Shown piece after piece: positions 1-10,910 of a DNA stretch of 64,000 nt. Source of the DNA: Lasiosphaeria ovina (lineage: Eukaryota; Ascomycota; Sordariomycetes; Sordariales; Lasiosphaeriaceae); the NCBI GenBank assembly GCA_033439765.1, contig JAULSN010000002.1, positions 310,001 through 374,000 on the forward strand. Direction: 5' to 3'. The notes beneath the pieces were generated by a model that saw only the letters and a list, made by a program, of their open reading frames with translations, made no database searches and had not been told where the DNA came from. The position numbers and the translations under genes were made by a program. Every line of letters starts with the position of its first letter. Position 1 is the stretch's first letter.

Positions 1-2655
1 GGGATTCTGGTAAACAATACCGGCCTAGAAAAGCAAGGCGAGCCGCAAGGCAGTGAGGTCTTTAACCCTCTTGGGGTCCCCCGCTAACAAAGATTCGTGG
101 ACTGCCCGATCCTGTCGGGAGGGACAAAGAGGGTGTGGGTTGGGTGGGGGGTGAAGTTTGTGCTGGGCCTCTCTTGACCGGGCCCATCAGATAGCCAGTT
201 TCAGGCGGAAATTGGGCCAACAGTGGATATGTCCCTTCTGATAAAATATGCCATTGGCTAGCGGCCTTGGGTCAGGGATTGAGAGCACTTGACTTGACTT
301 AGTGATAGTCATTTAATTCGGGCTGGCTGAGTTGCTCGCAAAAACAAAAACCATCTTGCGCACGAGATCAAAACTTCCCCTCCCCTCCCTTTCTGCCATC
401 CGGAGCACGAGCCGTGCGGTGCGGGCGCTTTTCGAATGGAAGCGGGGGAGCTAGTGGAGAGAGAGAGGCATGGTATGGATGGATTGGGAAAGGCAACAAC
501 GCGTGCGCGCGCGCGCACCCACCTTGCCGTCACTGGTCCTGGTCCACCCACTCATCAATCTACCTAGTGCCCGTGCCACCCAAGCCGGGGGGGGGGGGGG
601 GGGGGGGCGGCGGCGGGTGGTTATCGATAAGCTCCGGCGCTGCAACAGCTTTTCTTTTCTTTCTTGTCCTTTCCCTTTCCCCGCTCCACCGGGCTGCATA
701 TGCGCATGGTTTCCAGCAATGAAATGGCATGAAAAACAATGGCAGTCCGGAATAAATACCGGTTTGTGTCATTCCAAGGCAATTGGCTGCCTCTCGGGAC
801 TTCAAGGCCGATGTGAGGCCGCGCGCTATGGCCTTTTTTTGTCCCCTTCTCTTTCGCCCTATCGTCGTCAAGTCTGAATACCGACGTAATGCGCCGCTAT
901 GGCAGCTCTCTCGGCCAATAGGCGGCACCCTGCGCCGTGGCTGGCTTCCCTCTTGGGCCCGGTCCGGCCGGCTTTCTCTGAGAGGACCATGTGTAGAGCA
1001 AGAAAGACAAACGTTTGGATGGAGTCGGAGGTACAGAGCACGCGTATATATCATTGGTTTGACGTCAAGGTCGTGCATCTAGGTCGGTGCATACAGTACT
1101 GTATGTACCTACTCTCTACCTCCTCCAGATATCAGAGGTCACAAGGCGGTTCAGATACAAGTTTGCCAGTTTGCCAGTCCAACCCCAATGACTTTGGTTA
1201 TACCATCACGGAGCTCCTGTCGCCACAGGGCTGGACGTAAATACGCCGCTAAAAGCTCAGAACCTGGGTACTGTGTAGCTAGGAACGGTGACAGTGATTC
1301 GGGACTCCAAGTGCGCTTCCGTTGACCTCGACCAACCATAGCTGACGAGATGGCCCTGTTTAGCCCCGTCCTTCGGAATCAATCTGGAGTAGTGGAAGGT
1401 AAACGCAACACACTAGAACTACTAGTAGGTCTAGAACGATCCTTAGGTCTGGAGTTTGTAGTGTATGTAACTGTAGGTACCTTGTGTCTCCAACGGCGCT
1501 CGCCCTGATTGTGGCGGGTAGACAGAAAATAAAAGCCTCAGACGGCGGGCCGGACCAAGTTCCAACAGCAGCTGTGCTGTTGGTCTCTGCTCGAGGACAG
1601 TCCAAATCCATGGAAAGGACGGTGCGCTCAGGTGCCCAATGCGCAAACTAATAAGAAGCTGCCGAACCGAACCTCTGACGTGATGAAGTGTTGCCATCCG
1701 AACATCCATACCTAGTCTGTAAGGTATGTATGTACATACAAGGTAATAGAGTGCACACCAGTCCGGCCCGGCCAGTGCGGTGGGCACTAAGTACGGGTTC
1801 GAGCGGACGGTTAATGCGAACCTTTGCTCGGTGCATGATGTGATGCAACCTCTGGCCGGTGCACCGCGACAGGTGCTCAAGTAACAAGTGCCTGGCCGAG
1901 CTGAGAAGCAAGCAGCTCGACTGCCAGCACTCCGTTCTTCTCCGTAATGGCCATGCCATCCATCCCTCGCATCGCTCCCCCGCAACTGGAACGGAACATA
2001 CCTGCCTTTAGGTTACTCCTTGCTGGCTGGGCCGTCCAACAGGAAACTGTCTGTCGCGACAATGACATGGCGCGTTAGGGCCGACTGGAGTCGACGAAAA
2101 TGAAATGGCAACCCGCGTTCCTCCTCGTCGGGTCCTACTGTATGTACTGTGCCTATCGCCACCATGATTCGTAGGTACGAGGGGGACATGCTGCCATAGC
2201 TCGCACAGGTAATCTGCACCAAGTACTAGCAAACGGCCAGTGAGTGTGCGCCCCTCGTTCGTTGCCGCTTCCGCCAGCGCTGCAGTCACATCAGGCGAGA
2301 GAGTCTGTGAAAGATAGCGGCTTTGGTTGTCAAGGCATGAGGTGAGCCTGCAAGTCTACACACAGTCTAGTATGCTTCTGCTTCTTTTTGGTCTTCCGTC
2401 CGGATGGCTTCATACCTAGTACTAGTACCTACCTAGGTGCCAAAACAAGTCATCCGTCAGCAATCTGCTGTCTAGACCCAAGCACTGGACCTGTCTTCAT
2501 TATTACTCCAGAAACAGAGAATACGGTGTTCTGGCCGCCGAGTTTGGCTGGCGCGTGTCGCCATTTTCGGCGGCTTCGATACCAAGTACATAAGTCTCTT
2601 ACAAGTACCGTGTGGGAACCTGTGTATTGGGCCATCAATACTGATTTCTAATTGG
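1..2655. other. Gene-poor 5' stretch with a 21-base G run
   Basis: I see no convincing gene here. Open frames on both strands are short, overlap each other and have biased, low-complexity translations. A run of 21 consecutive G at 587-607 is followed by GGC repeats and could form a G-quadruplex or be a sequencing-sensitive homopolymer. Short TACCTA/TAGGTA-type tracts recur, as they do in other spacers of this window. Confidence 0.6.
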
Positions 2656-3748
2656 CTAGTCTGATCTCGGCAGCTCAGCCCAGACCTTCTCTGCAAACAG
2701 CTGCAGGTCCTGAATGCTAAGTACAAAATCTCCCTCTTGCGGGCCTGGATCGCGAAGAAAAAGAAGTCGAAATCCTAGTACCAATGCCCCCCTAGTAACA
2801 TTGTACGATACTGGATTTGTTGTCTCATCGCGGGTGATGGTGATTGACTGCCGTCTCACTAGGTTGAGAACACCATTCTGCTGCTCCATAGTAGCAGCCC
2901 GACTCCGCGTGATCGCTCCTTGTGGGCTCGAGATTTCTTCCTCCCATTTCTCTAGCAAAATGTGGTGTTGCTGGTCGTTAAATTTCGCCAGAATAACAAT
3001 CTTGACCTCGTGGTTCGATGCCTGAAACCACCACTCCATATCCTTATAAAGCTCGGGTAATGTTTCGGAATATCCAGACTCAATGACCAGTGTTGGCCAT
3101 TTACCTGCTCCTGCACGTTCCGGCCATGGACCGCCTGTCGAATCGCCTTGACTGCCACCTCCTCCAGGATGACCTTGTTGCCGAAATGTTTCAGTCCCAA
3201 TATCTTTCCAACTTTCCTCCGTACCATTCCGGACAAGCTGGGCAAAATACCGCCTATAAAGTCCCAGGTGAAGGGTCTCGTGTATACCGGTTGTGATCGT
3301 GATGATTAAGATCTGGGAATTACTATCGTAGCGGCGAAAACGGAACTTGTAGCGTCGCTTCTCTTGCTCACGCTCGATTTCGGTGAATTGATTAGGAGAG
3401 ACATCTAAATAATTAGTATATTATATAGAAATAAGAGGGTAATATCATACTTATGACGGCAAGGAAATCCCCAGTAGTGGAATCAATAGTATTGAAGAGA
3501 TCTTGCGTATTAGTGAATCGTACGGTCGGGGGATCGCTATCTTTCGGGGGATCGCGATCCTTTGTCGACGTAACTGAAGAAAGTATGGTAGACGCCGACG
3601 GGACTACCGATAAAGCCGATACCGACGAAGCAGACACCGACGGAGATGTCGTCGACCTCGATATGATTGCCGCCATGGCGAAGCGTTGAAGTTTGAAGTT
3701 GGGATCTGTGAGATGCTGGAAGAAGCCACTGGAGGGGTACGTGCTCAA
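2656..3748 (-). CDS. Orphan fungal protein, possible PD-(D/E)XK-nuclease-like fold
   Basis: Two exons on the minus strand, 3748-3451 and 3404-2656. The 46-base intron has donor GTATGA, a CTAAT branch site and a TTAG acceptor, and the phase closes, giving 348 residues; an internal ATG at 3676 would give 324. The N-terminal 100 residues are Ser/Thr-rich and probably disordered. The second exon carries a conserved-looking core: WPTLVIESGYSE, then a D, a paired WW, and a hydrophobic strand KIVILAK. This layout (strand with E, helix, strand ending in K) is seen in a large family of uncharacterised fungal proteins and resembles the Uma2/PD-(D/E)XK nuclease core, but that fold is inference. No function is established. 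It lies divergent to the Bem1 gene, about 1.2 kb away. Confidence 0.72.
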
Positions 3749-4980
3749 GAAAATGGCGGGGCCATACTAGTCACGGGGAATGGCCGCGCTAAACCAAATG
3801 AGGAGAGTTGGGGGAGGGCGCCTTTCCCGGAACGTGCAGCACCGTGTTCGCTATTACATATGCAAAATTAGCTTCTTTTGTCGACGGCTCCCTTACATGC
3901 CCATGTGACGGGATAAGGGAGAGACGATTGAGCCTCAGGCGACAGGGCAGTGTCCGCCGATCCCGCCTTGGATGGTGCAGAATGGAAGTTGCCCAAGGCG
4001 GGCAGGCAGGCCAGAGTCGGGGCCATTGGCGACACTCCGGCACCCCTCCTGGGTTTAGCCCACACCTTAGCCCCTCCCTCCCACCACCAAGCCTGGGCAA
4101 GCATGGCACCTCAGGCCTGGCACCAGGCCTGGCACCCGCACCCTGGTACGCTGGTATGTACCCTTGCACCCTTGGCGGGCTGGGCTGCGGTGGGCTTCCA
4201 ACAATTCCCGTCGATTGGCCAGTCCCGTCCCAACCTTGCCGTTCCCTCCTATCCCCTTTTAATAGGTACTCGGCGCCCAGATCGCCGCTCCTGCCTGCCT
4301 CTCCCCGCCACTGCCCACCTCTGCGCAATCGTCAGGTCAGGCTGCAAAAGTCGATTCCTCCCGACGACAAACCCCCAACATCCAAAGCGCCGCCAGACAA
4401 AGAGACGGGTTCGACGAGCTAAACCACGACGCTAACTCCGACGAGCCGAAAACAAAGGCCGAAAGAAAGACGGACGACGGGTGCGAGTCCAAGAACGAGG
4501 GGAAAAAAAACCGGCCAACGCTCTGCGGAGACGAGACGTCAACAACGACGGGTAGCTAAAAAAGCGTCGCAAACAACCTAAGTTCTACCCGATCGCGTGC
4601 AAAACGGACTAGCTACGCGGCCGCCAATCGCGAAACCTAGCCGGGCTCCAGCTCATCGCAACCTGAGAGATCCCAGAGTTCAAAAGAGCCGAGTAAACTC
4701 AATTCCCACCGTTCCGAGACTGTTCGAGCGGGCCAGCCAGAAATCCTCCGCCGTCGCTCCCGCCCACAGCACTGCACAGCAGCTCGAGACGGCGCATGCC
4801 ATTTCGTTACACTGATCCAGAGCCACCGACCCGACCCCAGAGCTAGCAAAGGCTGTTCAGGATTGAGTTGGCGTAACCCAAGAGACTCTCCCGCACGCGC
4901 GCCGAGTCGATTGCTCACCACTCGCCCGCCCGCATCTCTGGCTGCGCGATTCCGGGTCTGATCCCGCAAACGACGACACC
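3749..4980. promoter_or_regulatory. Divergent intergenic region upstream of the Bem1-type gene
   Basis: This 1.2-kb spacer separates two divergent genes. The part from about 4020 to 4340 is rich in CCT/GCC, with several GGCACC/CAGGCCTGG repeats, and the stretch before 4981 is C/A-rich, as expected for a fungal 5' untranslated leader. No protein gene is recognisable; the two overlapping plus-strand frames at 3808-4435 are low complexity. Confidence 0.5.
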
Positions 4981-6528
4981 ATGAAGGTACGTCATTCCGC
5001 TGCTGCCAGTAGCCCAGCTGTCTGTCGGTCCTGCAGCCTCCCATCCGAGTCTTGTTCTTGCGCGTGCCTTGCAATCGTCGCTTCCCAGCCCGCGTGCTCT
5101 CTCTCTGTCTTTTTCTCTGTCTCTATCTCTGCCATTGTTCTTGTTCTGGCTCATGTAGCAGCCCTCATTGCCTTGGGCCCCAAACTTCAATCCCCGGGCT
5201 GGAAGTTTGTTTGCTATCGTCGCACTTCCTCGGGTTTCGCAAAGCCCCGCCTGCTTGAGCAACCCAATCACACAGCCGGCTGCCTTTTAGCTCCCCCTCC
5301 CCATTTTCTCTAGGTTCTGACACTTTTTCCCAACTGCTGCTGCTGCTGCTTCTCCTGGGACTTGTGTTCCCCGCGTCTCGGACTGGCCGCTAACTATGAT
5401 GCGCGTCTTTAAGGCTTTACGAAGGTCGATCAAAGGGGAGAAGGAAACCAAGCCGCACATCAGCATTGCTCCAAAATCTGCTGTTGCAATTGTTCCTCCT
5501 AAAAAGGTGCGTGCCCGAGCTGAAGCGTTCTCGCAGTGCATCGTCGAGCCCGGGTCTGTAGCGCAAACCCCGCCCGCCCCGGGCTCGGCTGGCCCGGCCT
5601 ATGCGCACCCCACTGCCTGAACCAATGCCAGTGAGTGCAACGCTGACGCCAGTCGCCGGCCTCGCAGGTTATTCGTGCGCTTTACGACTACGAAGCGCAA
5701 ACTGCTCAGGAGCTGAGCTTTTCGCGGGGCGACTTCTTCCATGTCATCGGTCGCGAAAACGACCAGGATTGGTACGAGGCCTGCAATCCCGCCCTGCCCG
5801 ATGCCCGAGGCCTAGTTCCCGTCGCCTTCTTCCAGGCTCTTGGGAGGACAGAGCGCGACAGCGGCCAGTCCCAGCCCCCAGACAGCGCGCGCTCGATAGC
5901 CGCCAAGCATCCCGACCACGACTCCGGGTACCACGACGCGACAACGCCCAGCCAGAGGAGCTCCAAGACTGGCAGCAAGTCGGGCGCCATGGTGTACGGC
6001 GTCGTCATGTACGACTTCCAGGCGGAGAGGGCAGACGAGCTCGAGGCCAAGGCAGGCGAAGCCATTATTGTCATCGCCCAGTCCAACCCCGAGTGGTTTG
6101 TTGCAAAGCCGATTGGAAGACTCGGCGGCCCAGGCTTGATTCCCGTGTCCTTTGTCGAGATCCGAGACATGGCGAGCAACACCCCCGTTGCAAACCCGCA
6201 AGAAGCTGTGCGGAGGGCGGGTATCCCCCGCGTCGAAGAGTGGAAGAAGATGGCTGCAGACTATAAGAATTCGAGCATCACACTTGGCAAGTTCGAAGCC
6301 GCTCAACAGCAACCCATCGAGCAGGGGATGGAACGCATGAGCCTTCAACAGGCGAATGGCCGCATGAGCCAGCCGAACGGCGTCAACACGGTAAGCTCTG
6401 CTTGTACTTTATACTCCTAGTAGCCCCTTTGTCATATCTCTAACGATTGTAAAATGTAGCAGCAATCCCAGCAGCAATCCCAGCAGCAGCAACAGCAGCA
6501 GCAGCAGCAGCAACAACAACAACAACAA

Positions 6529-6559
<31 letters not shown>

Positions 6560-7497
6560 CACAGCAACAATCTGGGTTCAACACACAGCGGAACACGGTT
6601 CAGCAAAACGTTTACGCAGCCAAGTCGAGCTCGCAGCTCTACGCACCCACTTCCGCTCGGATACCAAGGTACTGCTTCGCAGAGGAGAAGTACTGGTTTG
6701 TTGTCGAAGCCATACTGGAGGACGGCAGGACATGGGAATTGTCCCGGTATTACGAAGACTTCTACGACTTCCAGATTGCGCTCCTCACAGAGTTCCCCAT
6801 CGAAGCTGGGACAACAGGAGGCAAGCAACGGACGCTCCCTTATATGCCCGGTCCCGTTAATTACGTAACCGATGCTATCACGGAAGGCCGACGACACAAC
6901 CTAGACGCTTATGTTAAGAATCTCCTCGCACAGCCCCCATACATTTCGAAGTGCAACTTGGTGAAGCAGTTCTTCGCGCCGAGGGAGGGTGACTACGAAA
7001 TAGACCCGAATACAGCCGGCGATGATTACCGCTTGTCAGGAGGATCACAGCCGTCGTCGACTGACTCGCCTGCCGACGGGGCGTCACGCCAATCGTCGAG
7101 ACAGAACCTCAATGGCAACGGCAATGGCTATTCCGGGCTCTCTGCCCCCACGCGGCAGATGAGCGGGAGTAATGGCCAGCCGCCCATGATTCGTCAGACC
7201 TCGTCTCTCTCCCCGCCGTCTCAAACCTCACTCTCGCCGGGCGTCCAACAAACCCCGGCTCAGATGAAAGTCAAGCTGAACTATAATGGCGACATTGTTG
7301 CCATTAAAGTACCAACCGACATCCTGTTCCGAGGCCTTTACGACAGAATTGTAGAGCGCCTCAAGATCCCGCAAGGCGAGCAGATCCAGCTGTCCTACAA
7401 AGACGAGCCTACTGGCGACAAACCGCCCCTGATGAGCAACAACGATCTAGATGTCGCATTACAAAGAAACGATAAATTGACGTTGTTTGTCGACTAG
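4981..7497 (+). CDS. bem1: Bem1-type polarity scaffold (SH3-SH3-PX-PB1)
   Basis: Four exons: 4981-4986, 5414-5506, 5668-6390 and 6460-7497, giving 619 residues. The first exon encodes only Met-Lys and is followed by a 427-base intron. All junctions close in phase. SH3-1 spans about residues 34-93 (ALYDYEA...GLVPVAFF), SH3-2 about 141-200 (VMYDFQAE...GLIPVSFV), a PX domain about 345-436 (SRYYEDFYDFQ and PYMPGP motifs) and a PB1 domain about 543-619. This is the order known for Bem1/Scd2, which links Cdc42 to its exchange factor Cdc24 and to PAK kinase at sites of polarised growth; PB1 should bind the Cdc24 PB1 domain and PX membrane phosphoinositides. Exon 4 opens with a long Gln tract between SH3-2 and PX. 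Identification is confident; the tiny first exon is inferred from splice consensus. Confidence 0.93.
6460..6570 (+). repeat. CAG/CAA tract encoding polyglutamine in Bem1-type gene
   Basis: Mixed CAG and CAA codons encode an almost pure Gln stretch at the start of exon 4, beginning immediately after the TAG acceptor. The mix of CAG and CAA blocks (a CAG run, then CAA, then CAG) suggests an expanded, potentially length-variable tract in the linker between the second SH3 domain and the PX domain. Confidence 0.9.
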
Positions 7498-8925
7498 CTA
7501 ATCTCGAATGCCGCATCGTCTCGCTCCCTTGACCAACTTTTATCATCTTCGACCTATATATACCCTGTTTCGCAGCAGCATCCCGCTCTTGATGCTCGTG
7601 AGCTGTTGCAAATTCTCACGAATGGACCGAGCGCGACTTGCATCTGCATTTGCTATTCGGCCCTGATTGACGTCACTGCCCATTACGAAATATCCGCCTT
7701 AAAACCTCCCTACGTAGACGACTGGAGGATTTCCGAGATATCTAGCATCTCGGCCACCCCCTTGATACCCCTACTCACGACGCACTTGGCCTGGGTGAAG
7801 AATTCGGACGGGGTGACGAGATGTTCATACATTTTATAGGAGGACGCCGCCAGCCATTTTGAACGGCGTTGTTTTTTTTTTTCTTTTGTCTTTTTCTTGC
7901 TCTTTCTTTTCTTTTAAAATTCTTGGTCGATTTTGGACTTTTTTTTTTCTTCTTCGCCCCCTTTTTCATCTATTTATTGGATGTCACTGAATGGATGATG
8001 GCATGGGCAGGGATGATGAGAGATCCAAGGCAACAGCAGGTGTGGATATGGGACGTTGCTTGGAGGCTTTGGGTGCCTGTGTCGCTGGCGTGCTTCGAAA
8101 ACGCGTGTCTGTCTCGCATGGCCAGGGCAATCTTTGGTGAGGAACATTACGACCCGCGGAGGATATATTGGTGGGCTCGTTTGGGAAATTCCCTTGGGCG
8201 TGGAAAGGGGGGCCCAGGTCCTGCCCGGCCGGGTGTTGCCGTTAGATGTGGCGTAGCTCTCGCGAATGAACTTGAGAGATTTTGAGCAGCCTTGTGTCCG
8301 TGTGTCTATCCTTTCGTCTTGGTCGTCAGATGTGATGAAAGGATCTTGTGCTGGCTCGTAGCCATTCCCTGTAGTCTCTACTGCGTATGGCGCTCAGGTT
8401 TGCAGTATACCTCCCGACACTAACTTCAGCCTTGCCTTTTCGCCTTGTTGGGTGGGTTGCTTGTTGAGCATGGCGACGAAGAACTGCTTTGACTTTCCAA
8501 ATAGGCAGCGAATCCTGAACAGCGCTTTACTGACACTCCTAAACAAGAATTCCTCCCATGGCCCGGACGACAAATCCCCTCGCTTTGGCCAGAAAGAAAG
8601 CAACATTAATACCCACCGAACAATATTAGCATACATTACCTAGGATACAGAGCGAAAAGGGGCTACTAAGCTCTGGGAGCCGCTAGACTGCGTATACTCT
8701 ATCACCCTGTCCTTCGGCAATATATACCTATCCCGTTTTCCGTTTGGTATAACTTTTAGATAGTTCCTTAAAAAGTCTATAGCACAACCCTCGTCTATTT
8801 TTCCTTACCTAGCCTATGTGTTTCTCGATACTGGTGTGTATAGGGGATATGTTAAAAATAAATAGATGAATAAATAAAATTGGTAGACAACCGCACTGGT
8901 ATTGATGGAAGGTAACTGGATAGGC
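7498..8925. other. Intergenic region 3' of the Bem1-type gene
   Basis: The 3' untranslated region of the Bem1-type gene must lie at the left end. T-rich runs occur around 7870-7960. An open frame at 7869-8285 begins with a run of Phe from this T tract and has no recognisable domain, so I do not call it. Nothing else is recognised before the broken DUF3669 gene. Confidence 0.55.
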
Positions 8926-10448
8926 CGCTATAGAAGATCATCAACATACTCCTCATACTCCCGCATAAAGTTCTCAATGTTGAACTTGTTCTCCATCCCC
9001 TTCTCCCGCAGTATAGCCTTCCCCACGCCCACGTAACCTGCCTTGAACACGGCGTAAAGACCACAGCTCTTCGTGCAATGCGGGATGAACAAGGCGTTGT
9101 CGCCACTGACCATGGCGCCCTTGAATGCCTGGTAAACATGATCCTGGCCATCCGCAAAGTCCACCGACTGGCACTGGCCAAAATCGAGAAGATGCAACCC
9201 AATAACTCGATGCTGGAGACTATCGAGGCCTCCGCCAGTCTCAACCTCCTCACGCTCGATAGCCGATGATCCAAGCACAAACTCGACATCGTCGCCATCG
9301 ACGCCCGCGCCCCAATGCATGACGGCGAAGGCTTTGCCCATGGCAGACGCCAGGCCCATGGTATCCATGCCCAACTGCCGCATCGGCTCCAGATACAGCG
9401 GGAAATTGCGCAGCGAGAACTTGTCTCGTGTGAAGACGCCATCCTCTCTCCCGAGGTACGTCCGCGCGAGGCAGTGTTTGTTCGGAGTGTGGTTGAGGAC
9501 GCCGTCAACCATGGCTTCTTGGTCGGTAGGACGAGTAATACTGCTGTCGTCGTCGCTGCTGGGGTAAAAGCGGGCGATGAGCGCCTTTCTGATGACCTTT
9601 GGCAGGGGCAGAATGCTACCATGTTGTGCGGAGTGCGGTAGTTGGCAGGAAATTTGGCTAGATTCTCTCGCCAAAATCTAGGGTCGTTGGCTTCGACGAA
9701 GCCGAGGATCCGGGGTACCTTTACCTCGTTCTTGATGAGGTCCTTGTAGCGATCGAATGCCTCCACAACGGTAAGATGGAGATGGCATTCATGTCGAAGG
9801 TTTGAGGGCTTGTCGGCGTTTCCTGGCTTTTCTTTCTTCATTGCGCCGGACTTTCCAACCTATAGAAAGTTAGCCATATATCATATCTTTATTCTAGCTC
9901 TACCGGGCGAGAATGATTCTTATTACACTCCAATCCCTGAATGTTTGCTTGCCTAGTGCCTGGGAATAAGGGGGAGATTATCGCAAATAAACCGGCAGAA
10001 AAGGCCTTTTCTTAATTAATAGGCACTTTTCGAGAAGGGATAGGCCTCTAGGATTCTAGAATAGGAGTTCTAATAGGTGCTACCTCCCTCGGCTAGAAAC
10101 CTTGAGGTCGAGCTGTAAAGTGCTGGGACCCTTCAGATCTTCGAAAGTCATCCGCTAACAAAACATTCGGAAATTGGATTATACTACCAGACATACCTGC
10201 TCGAATATTACGCCCTGAAGCCCCTCCCCGATTTGTGCTATTACCTGCCGATCGAGAGAAGATGCTGCTGCCTGGAAACGTTGTGTAAATGATGACGACG
10301 AAGATACGATAGTCTTAATACTAAGACATCTCCTGATGATATTGGCGTCAGACAGCAAGGCAAGGTCGGTAGCTGCTAGGTACTGTATTTCGGAGCTAAC
10401 TGAATAGGCTGACTCATTCGTGGAGTTGAGATCTCTGCGGGAGGACAT
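8926..10448 (-). pseudogene. DUF3669 family protein, frameshifted
   Basis: Exon 1 is 10448-10197 (84 codons, ending GEGLQGVIFEQ), followed by a 337-base intron with CAG|GTATGT donor and CTATAG acceptor. Exon 2 starts at 9859 (VGKSGAMKKE) and ends at 8926-8928. The pieces read as one fungal DUF3669 protein: the RRCLSIKTIVSS N-terminus, the middle PRFWRENLAKFPANYRTP, and the C-terminal half with CLARTYLGRE and LYLEPMRQLG. Around 9610-9620 the frame changes: after the HNMVA codons the expected continuation ILPLPKVIRKALI is in a different frame, best explained by a small deletion of roughly 1-7 bases. DUF3669 proteins have no known biochemical role. Either a recent pseudogene or a sequencing error; the rest of the reading frame is otherwise undamaged. 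Confidence 0.8.
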
Positions 10449-10910
10449 TGTAAGCGCGGCGGAGTGAGTATTTCTTGTCTCTTTCGGGGAAAGGTTGTAG
10501 AAGAACGAAGGGCATAGGAAGGGGAGGGAAAGGGGGGTTTGAAACTTTAAATAGGTAGGTTGGAAAGTTTAGAAATCGTCCGGTTACCTACCTAATATTC
10601 GGAGGCTGCTCAGGTACCGAGGTCCTTATTGAGGATAACTTTCTTTTTCTTGTGGGGAGCTATTCACTTGATTTGGTGTTAATAAAATACGACCTTAAAA
10701 TACGTAGTTCAATTTATCGAGTACTTTGACGTCAGATCTTGTAGATGTTCCTAGAACGCCAGTCGATAGAGCATAATGTAGGAATTACCGATCAAATCAG
10801 GCTCACTAATACGTGACCCCGGAGCTTCGATAAAGCCACCCGCATCCTATCCCCGTAATTCGTAATCCTTCTATGTAGAGAATGGAGAAGAATACAACCA
10901 CTACCGAGCT
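10449..10910. other. Short spacer between two broken genes
   Basis: About 460 bases lie between the DUF3669 pseudogene start and the 3' end of the NB-ARC pseudogene. There is a GGTAGGTTGG-type tract near 10552 and A/T-rich sequence near 10680. No gene or RNA is recognised. Confidence 0.5.

Noticed and set aside
587..607. G run as a structural or regulatory signal
   Set aside because: A homopolymer alone is not evidence of function; listed only as a possible quadruplex or sequencing-sensitive site.
7869..8285. 138-codon plus-strand frame starting MFFFFFC
   Set aside because: It begins in a T-rich tract, has biased composition, lacks any family feature and lies in the 3' region of the Bem1-type gene.
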